From contig NZ_JALNTW010000014.1 of assembly GCF_023161665.1 (NCBI RefSeq), positions 1-64,000 of the forward strand: 64,000 nucleotides of DNA. Direction: 5' to 3'. Positions 1 through 8,971 of the stretch are shown piece by piece (position 1 is the first letter of the stretch; every line of letters begins with the position of its first letter). The DNA comes from Shewanella sp. 1CM18E (GTDB lineage Bacteria > Pseudomonadota > Gammaproteobacteria > Enterobacterales > Shewanellaceae). Under the pieces are notes generated by a model. That model made no database searches and was not told the DNA's origin. It saw only the letters and a program-made list of their open reading frames with translations. A program made the position numbers and the translations under genes.

Positions 1-35
1 ATTAAACGTACTTCAGGCAAAGCCTAATTGATGAT

Positions 36-59
36 AACCACCTACTGAAGTAGGTGGTT
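36..59. terminator. perfect 10-bp hairpin, possible terminator
   Basis: Arms AACCACCTAC and GTAGGTGGTT pair perfectly around a TGAA loop. There is no strong T-run on either side, so it may be a processing or stabilising hairpin for a transcript entering from the left of the window, rather than a full intrinsic terminator. Confidence 0.45.
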
Positions 60-72
60 TAGGGCTGAAAAT

Positions 73-98
73 AAAAAGGCACCCTAAGGTGCCTTTTT
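73..98. terminator. bidirectional rho-independent terminator after pgm
   Basis: The stem AAAAAGGCACC/GGTGCCTTTTT with a CTAA loop has an A-run on one side and a T-run on the other. It can therefore stop transcription in both directions. It lies just past the pgm stop codon. Confidence 0.85.
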
Positions 99-115
99 GA
101 TTCTACAAATCTAGA

Positions 116-1759
116 TTACTTTAACGCATCAGCCACAATCGCTTGCGCTTCAGCAAGTAAGGTCGCCAAATGGGCTTCACTTACAAAGCTTTCAGCGTAA
201 AGCTTAAATAAAGCTTCAGTACCTGACGGACGGACCGCAAACCAACCGTTGTCGGTAACCACTTTAATGCCGCCTATCGCTGCGTTATTACCTGGTGCAT
301 GAGTTAGTTTTTGCAAAATACTATCTCCAGCAAGGGTATCGGCAGTAATAGCTTTAGCATCGATTTTTGAAAATTTAGCTTTGTCTTCTAGGCTCACAGG
401 GCTATCAATTCGTTGGTAATAACTTTTTCCAAACTGCGCTTCAAGCTCATCATATCGCTGTTGTGGCGTTTTACCAGTAACAGCAAGAATCTCAGCAGCT
501 AACAAACAAAGAATAAAACCATCTTTATCTGTACACCAAGTGCTACCGTCTTTTCTTAAAAATGCTGCACCAGCACTTTCTTCACCACCGAACGCAAACT
601 CGCTATTAGCTAAGCCGTCAACAAACCACTTAAAGCCAACTGGCACTTCAGCCATTTGCTTATTAAGCAAGGCACAGACTTTATCGATCATCGCACTTGA
701 TACCAGTGTTTTACCAATCACCATCTCGGCAGTCCACATAGGGCGATGGGTAACAAGGTAATCAATTGCAACAGCAAGAAAATGATTAGGGTTCATCAAA
801 CCACTGCCAGGGCAAACAATACCGTGGCGGTCGAAATCTGGATCATTACCCAAACATAAATCAAAATTATCTTTGTGTTTTAATAAGCCTGCCATGGCAT
901 ATGGAGACGAACAATCCATACGGATTTTACCGTCTTTATCAAGCGGCATAAATGCAAAACTAGGATCGACACTTTGGTTCACAACCGTAAGATCAATGCC
1001 GTAATGCGCAGCGATAGGCTGCCAGTAGTCGATACCTGAGCCACCCAGTGGATCAATGCCTAACTTTATCTTGGAATCTGCAATAGCCTGCATATCGATG
1101 ACATTGGCAAGATCTTCAACATAAGGTGTAATTAAATCTTTTTCTGTCAGCAATTCGCTTACTAACGCATCTTGGTAACTTATCTGCTTAACGCCAATGA
1201 GATTATTTGCAAGATATGCATTTGCTTTATCTTGGATCCAATTGGTGATCTCACCTTCTGCAGGGCCACCATGAGGCGGATTGTATTTAATCCCGCCGTC
1301 TTGAGGCGGATTATGCGATGGGGTAACAATCAAACCATCAACCAAAGCCTGATCTGATTGATTTTTATTGGCACAAATAATCGCATGAGAAACAACCGGT
1401 GTAGGTGTGAATCCGTCATTCTTATGAATCACGACCTTAACACCATTCGCCACCAATACCTCAATAACTGAAATAGCAGCAGGCTGAGATAATGCGTGGG
1501 TATCGATACCTAGAATTAGCTGACCAGTGATGTTCGCTTGTATGCGGTAATCTGCGACAGCTTGGGCAATTGCGACGATGTGTGCTTCATTGAAACTACT
1601 ATTTACAGCACTACCACGATGGCCAGATGTACCAAAGGTGACTTGTTGTGTCACATCTTCAACATTGGGTTTTAAGCGGTAATATAGGCTAACGAGTTTT
1701 GGGATATTGACCAAATCCTTTTGCTCAGCAATCAATCCTGCTCTCTTGTGTGTAGCCAA
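116..1759 (-). CDS. pgm: alpha-D-glucose phosphate-specific phosphoglucomutase
   Basis: This enzyme interconverts glucose 1-phosphate and glucose 6-phosphate in the cytosol, linking glycogen and UDP-glucose metabolism to glycolysis. The 547-residue length is that of the E. coli Pgm family. The phosphoserine loop TPSHNPPQDGG places the active serine at residue 148. The magnesium loop DPDFDRHG contributes Asp306, Asp308 and Asp310. The sugar-binding GGEESAG is near residue 391, and the phosphate-binding RPSGTEALFK lies near the C-terminus. It is downstream of seqA on the same strand with a 168-bp gap, the order also found in E. coli, so the two are probably partly co-transcribed. No anomaly was seen. 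Confidence 0.97.
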   Translation of the reverse strand: MATHKRAGLIAEQKDLVNIPKLVSLYYRLKPNVEDVTQQVTFGTSGHRGSAVNSSFNEAHIVAIAQAVADYRIQANITGQLILGIDTHALSQPAAISVIEVLVANGVKVVIHKNDGFTPTPVVSHAIICANKNQSDQALVDGLIVTPSHNPPQDGGIKYNPPHGGPAEGEITNWIQDKANAYLANNLIGVKQISYQDALVSELLTEKDLITPYVEDLANVIDMQAIADSKIKLGIDPLGGSGIDYWQPIAAHYGIDLTVVNQSVDPSFAFMPLDKDGKIRMDCSSPYAMAGLLKHKDNFDLCLGNDPDFDRHGIVCPGSGLMNPNHFLAVAIDYLVTHRPMWTAEMVIGKTLVSSAMIDKVCALLNKQMAEVPVGFKWFVDGLANSEFAFGGEESAGAAFLRKDGSTWCTDKDGFILCLLAAEILAVTGKTPQQRYDELEAQFGKSYYQRIDSPVSLEDKAKFSKIDAKAITADTLAGDSILQKLTHAPGNNAAIGGIKVVTDNGWFAVRPSGTEALFKLYAESFVSEAHLATLLAEAQAIVADALK

Positions 1760-1927
1760 GTACGTTCTCCTTTATGGCGTTGTAATAAAACTCTGAACTT
1801 TTAAAAGTTTCAGGTTACAGCTTTTATATTAACAATTTATGTCTGCCTTAAAGCCGACAAAGGTTTGCCGATGTTGAGCAAACCTTGAGTTAATGATGTT
1901 TAACGATTCAGAATTTACAATTAACCG

Positions 1928-2482
1928 TTAAATTTTAGCTGCAATTTCACTTATCTGCACTTCATCAGTACCAAACTGCATTAACACTTCTGACAAAATA
2001 GTACGCTTTTTAGCAGTGTTATTATTGGTTGTGACCCAAAATCCACTTTGGCCTATCTCTTTAGGGTTAGCAGACTTGCTGGCTTTCAATAGTGCTTCTT
2101 TTGAAGTCGCGAAATATAAGCGGTCACGACCTTGGATCTGTAATACCTGCTCAAATTGCTTAGGCGATGCTAAATACACAGTGTCTAGAATAAACAAAAA
2201 ACGCCCTACAGCTCCTTTCTGATTAGCTAGTAGCTCTGCATCAATTAGCTGATTAAAATCAGAGACCGCTTTTACTGCAGCAACAGGCTTTTTAACTACC
2301 TTTTCCACCTTAGGAGTTTGTTCAAGGCTTGGATGACTGATCTCTTCAGGAGCATCTTCAACCACAGATTCAACCTGTAATCCCAATATACGGCGCAAAA
2401 TATCCGAAGCGCTCTCGCCAATTTGTTCTGTTTTACTGGCGATGTGTCGATAAAGCTCTTCATCAACTTCGATATATTTCAT
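1928..2482 (-). CDS. seqA: negative modulator of replication initiation SeqA
   Basis: SeqA binds hemimethylated GATC sites, sequesters oriC after initiation and delays remethylation. The first 35 residues (MKYIEVDEELYRHIASKTEQ onward) match the N-terminal oligomerisation domain. A linker rich in Pro, Lys and Val spans roughly residues 55-75. The remaining C-terminal half is the GATC-binding domain. The 184-residue length fits the family (about 180). It is the upstream member of seqA-pgm. Five GATC motifs crowd the 120 bp upstream of its start, which suggests autoregulation (see findings). Confidence 0.96.
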   Translation of the reverse strand: MKYIEVDEELYRHIASKTEQIGESASDILRRILGLQVESVVEDAPEEISHPSLEQTPKVEKVVKKPVAAVKAVSDFNQLIDAELLANQKGAVGRFLFILDTVYLASPKQFEQVLQIQGRDRLYFATSKEALLKASKSANPKEIGQSGFWVTTNNNTAKKRTILSEVLMQFGTDEVQISEIAAKI

Positions 2483-2531
2483 AATGGTAGTCTTCCTTAA
2501 GTAGAAAAGCGGAATAGCGTTGTTTCAATGC

Positions 2532-2650
2532 GATCGATCGCAAACGATCCCGAATTATTCGCCCAGTGTAGCGAGGTTTAGTGCCTTGATAAAGCGCCAT
2601 TAAATGAAAACTGCGATCCAACTGTAAAAGAATTCATTTAACAAGCGATC
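2532..2650. promoter_or_regulatory. GATC cluster upstream of seqA
   Basis: GATC occurs at 2532, 2536, 2546, 2615 and 2647: five copies in about 120 bp where chance predicts about one in 256. Two are directly abutted (CGATCGATCG). Closely spaced GATC pairs are the known SeqA target, so this is a plausible Dam/SeqA-responsive region between seqA and ybfF. Confidence 0.5.
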
Positions 2651-2758
2651 TTTGCCGATATTTTCTCCTTTGCTGGCGATTTTATGACTAATAGTTGGTT
2701 TTCTTTCTCAACCAAGGCACAATCTGCGCCAAATTTCCGTTCCTAAGGCAGCCAGAAA

Positions 2759-3556
2759 ATGCATTACACCACCAGTGGCCAAGGACCCGTTGTTATTCTT
2801 ATTCACGGCCTTTTTGGCGACCTCGATAATTTAAAAGCGCTCAGCAAAGAGTTGGAAACCGACTATACAGTGATGCGTGTTGATGTGCTCAACCATGGCG
2901 CAAGTCCACATGTCAGCGCAATGAATTATCAAAGCCTAGCTGACAACATGGCGGACTTTATCAGGCAGCTTTGTAGTGAGTATGGATGTGACAACGTGAC
3001 GCTTGTTGGACACTCTATGGGCGGTAAGATTGCCATGGCAACAGCACTTAACTACCCGCAATGGGTGAATAAGTTAGTGGTTGCCGATATTGCCCCTGTT
3101 AGCTACCAAAGCCGCCATGACGCTGTATTTGCTGCATTAGAAAGCATGCCAGTTAATGAACTTACCGATCGCCGTCAAGCCTTAGCCCACATGCAAGCAT
3201 CGGGCATTGATGATGGCACCGCGCAGTTTTTATTAAAATCATTAACTAGAACAGCTACTGGTTTTGCGTGGAAAATGAATCTTTCGGGACTTAACAGCAG
3301 TTATCCAGACATTATTGCCTGGCCAGAGTTTGGCGCTGTCTATCAAGGCCCTTGCCTATTTATCCGCGGCGGAGATTCTGATTACGTTACAGCGGAGCAC
3401 CGCCAAGCGATTATGAGCCAATTCCCAAATGTAAAAGCCAAAACTATTGCTGGCACCGGTCATTGGTTACATGCTCAAAAAGCCAACATTTTTAATCGTA
3501 TAGTTAAAGATTTCCTCACTAGCAAGTATGGTAATTTTCGCGAGAGAAACATGTAA
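2759..3556 (+). CDS. ybfF: alpha/beta-hydrolase esterase YbfF
   Basis: This is a small cytosolic acyl-CoA/ester hydrolase of the YbfF family. Its physiological substrate is not settled. The 265 residues hold the oxyanion region LIHGLFGD near residue 14, the nucleophile elbow GHSMGG with Ser86, an Asp-containing loop (RGGDSDYV) and the catalytic histidine in GTGHWLH near the C-terminus. It is divergent from seqA with a 276-bp gap, as in E. coli. The start codon has only a weak upstream GGCAG purine stretch. Confidence 0.93.
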   Translation: MHYTTSGQGPVVILIHGLFGDLDNLKALSKELETDYTVMRVDVLNHGASPHVSAMNYQSLADNMADFIRQLCSEYGCDNVTLVGHSMGGKIAMATALNYPQWVNKLVVADIAPVSYQSRHDAVFAALESMPVNELTDRRQALAHMQASGIDDGTAQFLLKSLTRTATGFAWKMNLSGLNSSYPDIIAWPEFGAVYQGPCLFIRGGDSDYVTAEHRQAIMSQFPNVKAKTIAGTGHWLHAQKANIFNRIVKDFLTSKYGNFRERNM

Positions 3557-3625
3557 AGCTTATAGCCGCTCGAAAACTTATATGGTATATTCCCGCAACT
3601 TTTTTGGCCTAGAAAGGAATGGCAA

Positions 3626-3847
3626 ATGCTAATGCAATATATGGAACAGATTGAAGCACTCGGCTTAAACCTGTTTTTTGCAGCCATTTTCTTTTTTATC
3701 GGTATGGCCATTCAAGATGTACTCAAGCAAGGTAAAGTGCCAAAGTTTGGGCGTTACATCGTTTGGCTAGTGTTATTTCTCGGCTGTGCCGGGTTTATTG
3801 CAAAAGGGATTATACAGATGACCTGGGAAGGCTCAGGTATCGGGTAA
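3626..3847 (+). CDS. DUF2788 small membrane protein
   Basis: A 73-residue protein with two hydrophobic helices (about residues 13-28 and 44-64) joined by a short basic linker containing KQGKVPKFGR. This matches the DUF2788 family found between ybfF and ybfE in Shewanella and Vibrio-type genomes. Its function is unknown. A good SD (AGAAAGGAATGG) precedes the start. The next gene begins 11 bp after the stop in another frame, so both are probably on one transcript. Confidence 0.88.
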   Translation: MLMQYMEQIEALGLNLFFAAIFFFIGMAIQDVLKQGKVPKFGRYIVWLVLFLGCAGFIAKGIIQMTWEGSGIG

Positions 3848-3858
3848 ATACGAATTCA

Positions 3859-4131
3859 ATGGCAAAAGAAACATCAGATAGAACCACCATTGATCTGTTT
3901 GCAACAGAAAAGCGACGTGGTAGGCCTCGCAGCAATCCGTTGCCGCGCGACCAACAGCTCAAAATTAATAAAAGAAACCAGATTCAGCGTGACCGAGCTA
4001 ACGGATTAAAGCGAATAGAGTTAAAGGTGTCACAAGATTTGTACGACGCCTTGAATGAACAAGCTGTGGCCAGTAATATCAGCCGCAGCCAACTAATCGA
4101 ATCTATACTACAAAAGCAGGTTAGTAACTAA
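3859..4131 (+). CDS. ybfE: YbfE-like LexA-regulated protein
   Basis: A 90-residue basic protein starting MAKETSDRTTIDLFATEKRR, with an AT-hook-like GRPRSNPLPRD stretch near residue 19. It ends in a ribbon-helix-helix-like segment (ELKVSQDLYDALNEQA, then SRSQLIESILQKQV). It matches YbfE, which is LexA-regulated in E. coli. The open frame extends further upstream into DUF2788, but the internal ATG is chosen because family members begin with this motif. I saw no clear LexA box directly in front. The role is inferred to be DNA binding. Confidence 0.88.
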   Translation: MAKETSDRTTIDLFATEKRRGRPRSNPLPRDQQLKINKRNQIQRDRANGLKRIELKVSQDLYDALNEQAVASNISRSQLIESILQKQVSN

Positions 4132-4187
4132 CCCACTTTTTATATACGTGCACCATTAATAGTTAACTAGATATTAAAGGAACAACA

Positions 4188-4715
4188 ATGGCAACTGTAG
4201 GTCTTTTTTTCGGGTCTGATACAGGCAACACCGAAGCCGTCGCCAAAATGATCCAGAAAAAACTGGGCAAGCAAATGGTTGAGGTAAAAGATATTGCCAA
4301 AAGTACCAAGGAACAAATCGCAGATTACGATCTGTTGATTTTCGGCATTCCAACTTGGTATTACGGTGAAGCGCAATGTGATTGGGACGATTTCTTCCCA
4401 GAACTTGAGCAAATTGATTTTGAAGATAAATTAGTCGCAATCTTTGGTTGTGGTGATCAGGAAGATTACGCAGAGTACTTCCTTGACGCTATGGGCATGG
4501 TGAACGAAATCGTTGAAGCGCGTGGCGCTGTTGTAATTGGTCACTGGCCAACTGCAGGTTACGATTTTGAAGAATCAAAAGGCCTAGCAGATGAAAACCA
4601 CTTTGTTGGTTTAGGTATCGATGAAGATCGTCAACCAGAACTAACTGAAGAGCGCGTTGATGCTTGGGTTAAACAGATCTACGAAGAGATGTGTTTAGCA
4701 GAGCTAGAAGACTAA
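4188..4715 (+). CDS. fldA: flavodoxin FldA
   Basis: An FMN-binding low-potential electron carrier for cytosolic reductive enzymes. The 175 residues include the FMN phosphate loop FGSDTGNTEAVAK at the N-terminus, the GIPTWYYGEAQCDWDDF loop and the FGCGDQEDYAEYF loop of long-chain flavodoxins. The C-terminus is acidic, as is usual. A strong SD (AAAGGA) lies 8 bp upstream. It follows ybfE as in E. coli, but no fur gene follows here. A terminator lies 43 bp past the stop. Confidence 0.97.
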   Translation: MATVGLFFGSDTGNTEAVAKMIQKKLGKQMVEVKDIAKSTKEQIADYDLLIFGIPTWYYGEAQCDWDDFFPELEQIDFEDKLVAIFGCGDQEDYAEYFLDAMGMVNEIVEARGAVVIGHWPTAGYDFEESKGLADENHFVGLGIDEDRQPELTEERVDAWVKQIYEEMCLAELED

Positions 4716-4757
4716 CAAAATTCGCTAAAGTATTTTTGCTTTAGTATTTTTGATAGT

Positions 4758-4787
4758 AAAAGCGGCATATTATTATGCCGCTTTTTT
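4758..4787 (+). terminator. rho-independent terminator after fldA
   Basis: The stem AAAAGCGGCAT/ATGCCGCTTTTTT has a short loop and a six-T tail on the + strand. It ends the ybfE-fldA transcript. Confidence 0.88.
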
Positions 4788-4855
4788 GTCCGCGTTGTTA
4801 GCGTGTCGGTTTAATTGGACTCTTGCACTAAGAGTCGCACCGTGAGTGTTGTAAC

Positions 4856-6049
4856 ATGGTAAGTGTTTCGTCTACTGAGCATTGGGACATTTTTTGTGCT
4901 GTTGTCGATAACTATGGTGATATCGGTGTCACTTGGCGCCTAGCTAAGCAATTAGCTAATGAAAAACAGATTGATATTACACTTTGGGTCGATGACTTAA
5001 ATAGCTTTTCGCATATCTTACCCCAGCTCGATCCGCAACTTACCACCCAAGTTCATTACGGGATCACCATCAATCAATGGACGGTGCCTTTAGCTCTGAC
5101 CTATCAGCCAGGTGCTGTTTTGATTGAAGCATTTGCCTGCGAACTGCCAGATGAAGTCAAAACTGTACTGTTAAAACTCCATAGTGATTACAAAGCAGAT
5201 AGCAGTAAACAAAAGCCACCAGTGTGGATTAACCTTGAGTACCTCAGTGCTGAGTCTTGGGTCGAAGGCTGCCATGGTTTACCCTCTATGCAGCCAAGCG
5301 GATTAAAGAAGCACTTTTATTTCCCTGGTTTTACAGATAAAACTGGTGGTCTGCTTTGTGAAGGTGCATTACTAAAGCAGCGCGAAGAATGGCAAAACGA
5401 CCCGCAAAATAAAATGGCATTGTTTGCACAATTAGGCCTTACGGGCATAAAGCTGCAAGATAAAGTCATTAGTGTGTTTAGCTATGAGTCCTCTGCCCTT
5501 CTCGCCCTGTGTCAACATTGGCAGCAAAGTGAACAAACAACTCATGCGCTCATCCCAAAAGGAAGAAGCCTGAATAGTTTACGTTCAATCTTGCCATCGC
5601 AGGTAGACCAGTTAACTAGCGGTGAACAGATAAAGCTCGGTAATTTAGTCATCCACATTTTGCCAATGACAGATCAAGAGGGCTACGATAAGCTACTTTG
5701 GAGCTGTGATTTTAATATTGTGCGCGGTGAAGATTCGTTCTTACGTGCCCAATGGGCTGCAAAACCGTTCATTTGGCACATTTATGTACAAGAAGATGAC
5801 TATCATCTAATAAAATTAGATGCCTTTATGCAGCTTTACTGTAATAATCTGCCGCCAGAATTAGCTAAAAGCTGGAAAGCGCTCAATCTTGCCTTTAACC
5901 AAGAGCAAGACACACAGGCGATCCAGCACTGGCAACAAATTAATTTAGCCAATTTGCCGTTGCTGCAACATGCAGCTCAATGGCCAATTGACGCGATAAA
6001 TGATGTAGATCTTGTTTCTCGACTAGTTCAATTCGTCAAAAATAGCTAA
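4856..6049 (+). CDS. earP: EF-P arginine rhamnosyltransferase EarP
   Basis: EarP transfers rhamnose from dTDP-rhamnose to Arg32 of elongation factor P, activating it for rescue of polyproline-stalled ribosomes. The 397-residue length and the N-terminal catalytic signature AVVDNYGDIGVTWRLA (general-base Asp in the DNYGD loop) are those of the EarP family, a GT-B inverting glycosyltransferase. The C-terminal half has the nucleotide-sugar loop IVRGEDSFLRAQWAAKPF. It lies 44 bp upstream of efp on the same strand, which is the diagnostic pairing for this pathway. Confidence 0.96.
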   Translation: MVSVSSTEHWDIFCAVVDNYGDIGVTWRLAKQLANEKQIDITLWVDDLNSFSHILPQLDPQLTTQVHYGITINQWTVPLALTYQPGAVLIEAFACELPDEVKTVLLKLHSDYKADSSKQKPPVWINLEYLSAESWVEGCHGLPSMQPSGLKKHFYFPGFTDKTGGLLCEGALLKQREEWQNDPQNKMALFAQLGLTGIKLQDKVISVFSYESSALLALCQHWQQSEQTTHALIPKGRSLNSLRSILPSQVDQLTSGEQIKLGNLVIHILPMTDQEGYDKLLWSCDFNIVRGEDSFLRAQWAAKPFIWHIYVQEDDYHLIKLDAFMQLYCNNLPPELAKSWKALNLAFNQEQDTQAIQHWQQINLANLPLLQHAAQWPIDAINDVDLVSRLVQFVKNS

Positions 6050-6093
6050 GATACTACGTTTAAATAGAAAAACCTAAAATAGGAAATAGTATA

Positions 6094-6654
6094 ATGAAAA
6101 CTGCTCATGAACTCCGTCCTGGTAACGTGATCATGTTAGATGGCAGCCCATGGGTTGTTCAAAAAACTGAAACAACTCGTTCTGGCCGTAACGCTGCTAT
6201 CGTTAAATTAAAGCTTAAGCACGTTCTACAAGATTCTACTACTGAAAGCACCTTCAAAGGTGAAGACAAGATGGAAGATATCATTCTAGAGCGTCTAGAC
6301 TGTACTTACTCTTACTTTGCTGATCCTATGTATGTATTCATGGATGCTGAATACAACCAGTACGACGTTGAAGCTGAAAACCTAGGTGATGCTGCAGCAT
6401 ACATCGTTGACGGTATGGAAGAGAACTGCCAAGTAACTTTCTACGAAGGTAAAGCAATCTCTGTTGAACTACCAACTTCAGTAGTACGTGAAGTAACTTA
6501 CACTGAGCCTTCAGCTCGTGGCGATACTTCAGGTAAAGTAATGAAGCCAGCGACTATCACTGGTGGCGGTACATTAAGTGTTGCTGATTTCGTTAAGACT
6601 GGCGACATGATTGAAATTGACACTCGTACTAACGAGTTCAAAAAGCGCGTTTAA
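6094..6654 (+). CDS. efp: elongation factor P, arginine type
   Basis: EF-P binds the ribosome between the P and E sites and promotes peptide bonds at proline stretches. It has 186 residues with the usual KOW-like domain followed by two OB folds. The modification loop reads TTRSGRNAA, with arginine at position 32, where E. coli has a lysine modified by EpmAB. The loop therefore predicts rhamnosylation by the adjacent EarP. Codon use is strongly biased toward highly expressed codons. A terminator follows 18 bp after the stop. Confidence 0.98.
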   Translation: MKTAHELRPGNVIMLDGSPWVVQKTETTRSGRNAAIVKLKLKHVLQDSTTESTFKGEDKMEDIILERLDCTYSYFADPMYVFMDAEYNQYDVEAENLGDAAAYIVDGMEENCQVTFYEGKAISVELPTSVVREVTYTEPSARGDTSGKVMKPATITGGGTLSVADFVKTGDMIEIDTRTNEFKKRV

Positions 6655-7006
6655 TCTTAACCACGCTTATTAAAAGCCAGCATTTGCTGGCTTTTTTGTA
6701 TTTAAAATTTATGGCTGTAATTTAGCCACTTGATACCAGCTAAGCCGATATTTTTAAAATGCTAAATTAGGCTTTATATTGCGGCTTGTTGTTACTTTGC
6801 CACCACTCACACTATAAAAAACCGTCAAAACAGCATAAAACACTACCCTACTAAGTATTAAAGCCCGTAAATAAGATCATATTCTTTTTTAACCCATCAA
6901 ATTAGGCATTTAATCCTTTATTTGTTGTTTGATTTTAGCTATTGTGCCAGCAACTAAGCCAAATAAGCATTTGGCTCATATTTATAGAAGCATTTTCGAG
7001 GTGTAG
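6655..7006. other. efp-alaA intergenic region
   Basis: About 350 bp. The first 45 bp hold the efp terminator. The rest is AT-rich with no open frame of note and presumably carries the alaA promoter. I could not assign -35/-10 boxes or an operator with confidence. Confidence 0.5.
6672..6697 (+). terminator. rho-independent terminator after efp
   Basis: The stem AAAAGCCAGCA/TGCTGGCTTTTTT with a short loop is followed by a T-run on the + strand. Confidence 0.88.
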
Positions 7007-8221
7007 ATGCGCCCAATTATCAAATCCAATAAACTAGATTCTGTGTGTTATGACATTCGTGGTCCAGTGCATAAAGAAGCCCGTCGACTAGAAGACGAAG
7101 GTCACCGTATTCTGAAGCTGAACATAGGTAACCCTGCCCCATTTGGATTTGAGGCCCCAGAAGAGATCGTACGTGATGTGATCTTGAATCTACCAAGTGC
7201 ACAAGGCTACTGTGAATCTAAAGGCTTGTTCTCTGCACGTAAAGCAATTGTACAGCACTATCAATCTCAAGGTATTTTCGGTGTTGATATCGAAGATATC
7301 TACATAGGTAACGGTGTATCTGAACTGATTGTTATGGCAATGCAAGGCCTACTAAACAGCGGCGATGAAATTTTAGTGCCATCTCCAGATTATCCACTCT
7401 GGACAGCAGCAGTACATTTATCAGGTGGTAAAGCCCAGCACTATCGCTGTGATGAAGAGTCTGACTGGTTCCCAGATCTTGAAGATATCAAAAGTAAGAT
7501 CACCCCAAGAACCCGCGGTATTGTGTTAATTAACCCAAATAACCCTACTGGCGCAGTTTATTCAAAAGAACTGATCTTGGAAGTGATTGAGCTATGTCGT
7601 CAAAACGATATGATTTTGTTTGCCGATGAGATCTACGACAAGATTTTATACGATGAAGCAGTACATATTCCTGCCGCAAGCTTATCTGACGATATCTTAA
7701 CCGTTACCTTTAACGGCCTATCAAAAGTATACCGCGCAGCTGGCTTCCGTGTTGGTTGGATGATGCTAACCGGTAACCTGAAAGCGGCTAAAAGCTACGT
7801 AGAAGGACTAGATATGCTGGCCTCTATGCGTCTATGCGCAAACGTACCAAGCCAGCACGCGATTCAAACTGCATTAGGTGGTTATCAGAGCATTCAAGAA
7901 TTAGTGCAGCCAGGTGGCCGTTTGCGCGTTCAACGTGATGCCTGTGTTGAAATGCTCAATTCTATCCCTGGTGTTAGCGTTAAAACACCAAAGGGCGCGT
8001 TATATGCTTTCGCAAAGCTTGATCAAAAGAAATTTAACCTTCGAGATGACGAGCGTTTAGTTCTGGATTTACTAAAAGATCGAAAGATCCTCTTAGTACA
8101 AGGCTCTGCCTTTAACTATCCAGAGCCAGATCATGTCCGGGTAGTATTCCTACCGTACAAAGAAGAGTTAACCAAAGCGCTATCAGAGTTTGGTGACTTC
8201 TTAGGTAACTACAAGCAATAA
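7007..8221 (+). CDS. alaA: alanine-forming aminotransferase AlaA
   Basis: A fold-type I PLP aminotransferase of the YfbQ/AlaA family that makes alanine from pyruvate and glutamate. The 404 residues start MRPIIKSNKLDSVCYDIRGP, typical of AlaA. The PLP lysine sits in FNGLSKVYRAAGFRVGW near residue 240. The cofactor-ring contacts are in NPNNPTGAVYS and FADEIYD. An SD-like GAGG is 6-9 bp upstream. It is followed by a terminator and then yfbR, a neighbour also seen in E. coli. Confidence 0.93.
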   Translation: MRPIIKSNKLDSVCYDIRGPVHKEARRLEDEGHRILKLNIGNPAPFGFEAPEEIVRDVILNLPSAQGYCESKGLFSARKAIVQHYQSQGIFGVDIEDIYIGNGVSELIVMAMQGLLNSGDEILVPSPDYPLWTAAVHLSGGKAQHYRCDEESDWFPDLEDIKSKITPRTRGIVLINPNNPTGAVYSKELILEVIELCRQNDMILFADEIYDKILYDEAVHIPAASLSDDILTVTFNGLSKVYRAAGFRVGWMMLTGNLKAAKSYVEGLDMLASMRLCANVPSQHAIQTALGGYQSIQELVQPGGRLRVQRDACVEMLNSIPGVSVKTPKGALYAFAKLDQKKFNLRDDERLVLDLLKDRKILLVQGSAFNYPEPDHVRVVFLPYKEELTKALSEFGDFLGNYKQ

Positions 8222-8282
8222 TTGTAGCCTTACAAAAACATTGCTAAAAGATAATTAATCTATTTATCAATGTTTAACAATT

Positions 8283-8309
8283 AAAAACGACCTTAGGGTC
8301 GTTTTTTTA
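8283..8309 (+). terminator. rho-independent terminator after alaA
   Basis: The stem AAAAACGACC/GGTCGTTTTTTT with a TTA loop and a seven-T tail on the + strand. Confidence 0.88.
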
Positions 8310-8366
8310 TATATTAACTATGCTAGTCTCAAGGAGTCATCGTCAGTGCTAAATTAAAGGAAGATT

Positions 8367-8954
8367 ATGAGTCATTTATTTGCCCACTTAGCTAGAATGA
8401 AATTAATTCAACGCTGGCCACTTATGTACAATGTAAGAACAGAAAATGTACAAGAGCACTCCTTACAAGTCGCTATGGTCGCCCACTCTCTGGCAATTAT
8501 TAGCAACAAAATATTTGATGGCAATTACGATCCATACCAGGCCGCAACCATTGCCATATTTCACGATGCCAGTGAGATTTTAACCGGTGATCTCCCTACC
8601 CCAGTAAAATACTTCAATAAAGAAATCGAAGCTGAATACAAAAAGATTGAAGCCATCGCCGAGCAACGTTTGCTTGAAATGGTGCCAGATGAGTTTAAGC
8701 AAGATTACCAAGCACTGTTAACCAGTGAACACGCTGATCCCGAATACAAAGCGTTAGTAAAATCGGCAGACACACTTTGCGCTTATCTAAAATGTTTAGA
8801 AGAAAAACGCGCCGGCAATAGCGAGTTTAATACGGCTCAAAAGCGCCTAGAACAGCGACTTAAAAGCGATACAAACCCAGCGGTCAGCTATTTTATTGAA
8901 CACTTTATTCCCAGCTTTACCCTAGATTTAGACGATATCAATAAATTGCTTTAA
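8367..8954 (+). CDS. yfbR: 5'-deoxynucleotidase YfbR
   Basis: An HD-domain phosphohydrolase that dephosphorylates deoxyribonucleoside 5'-monophosphates. The 195 residues match YfbR. The metal ligands are visible as His31 (QEHSLQVAMVAH), the His66-Asp67 pair (IFHDASEIL) and a later Asp in KSADTLCAYL. A strong SD (AAAGGAAG) lies 7 bp upstream. The next gene, a dGTPase, starts 17 bp after the stop, so the two nucleotide hydrolases form an operon. Confidence 0.94.
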   Translation: MSHLFAHLARMKLIQRWPLMYNVRTENVQEHSLQVAMVAHSLAIISNKIFDGNYDPYQAATIAIFHDASEILTGDLPTPVKYFNKEIEAEYKKIEAIAEQRLLEMVPDEFKQDYQALLTSEHADPEYKALVKSADTLCAYLKCLEEKRAGNSEFNTAQKRLEQRLKSDTNPAVSYFIEHFIPSFTLDLDDINKLL

Positions 8955-8971
8955 TGCCTTGAGGAAACTGC

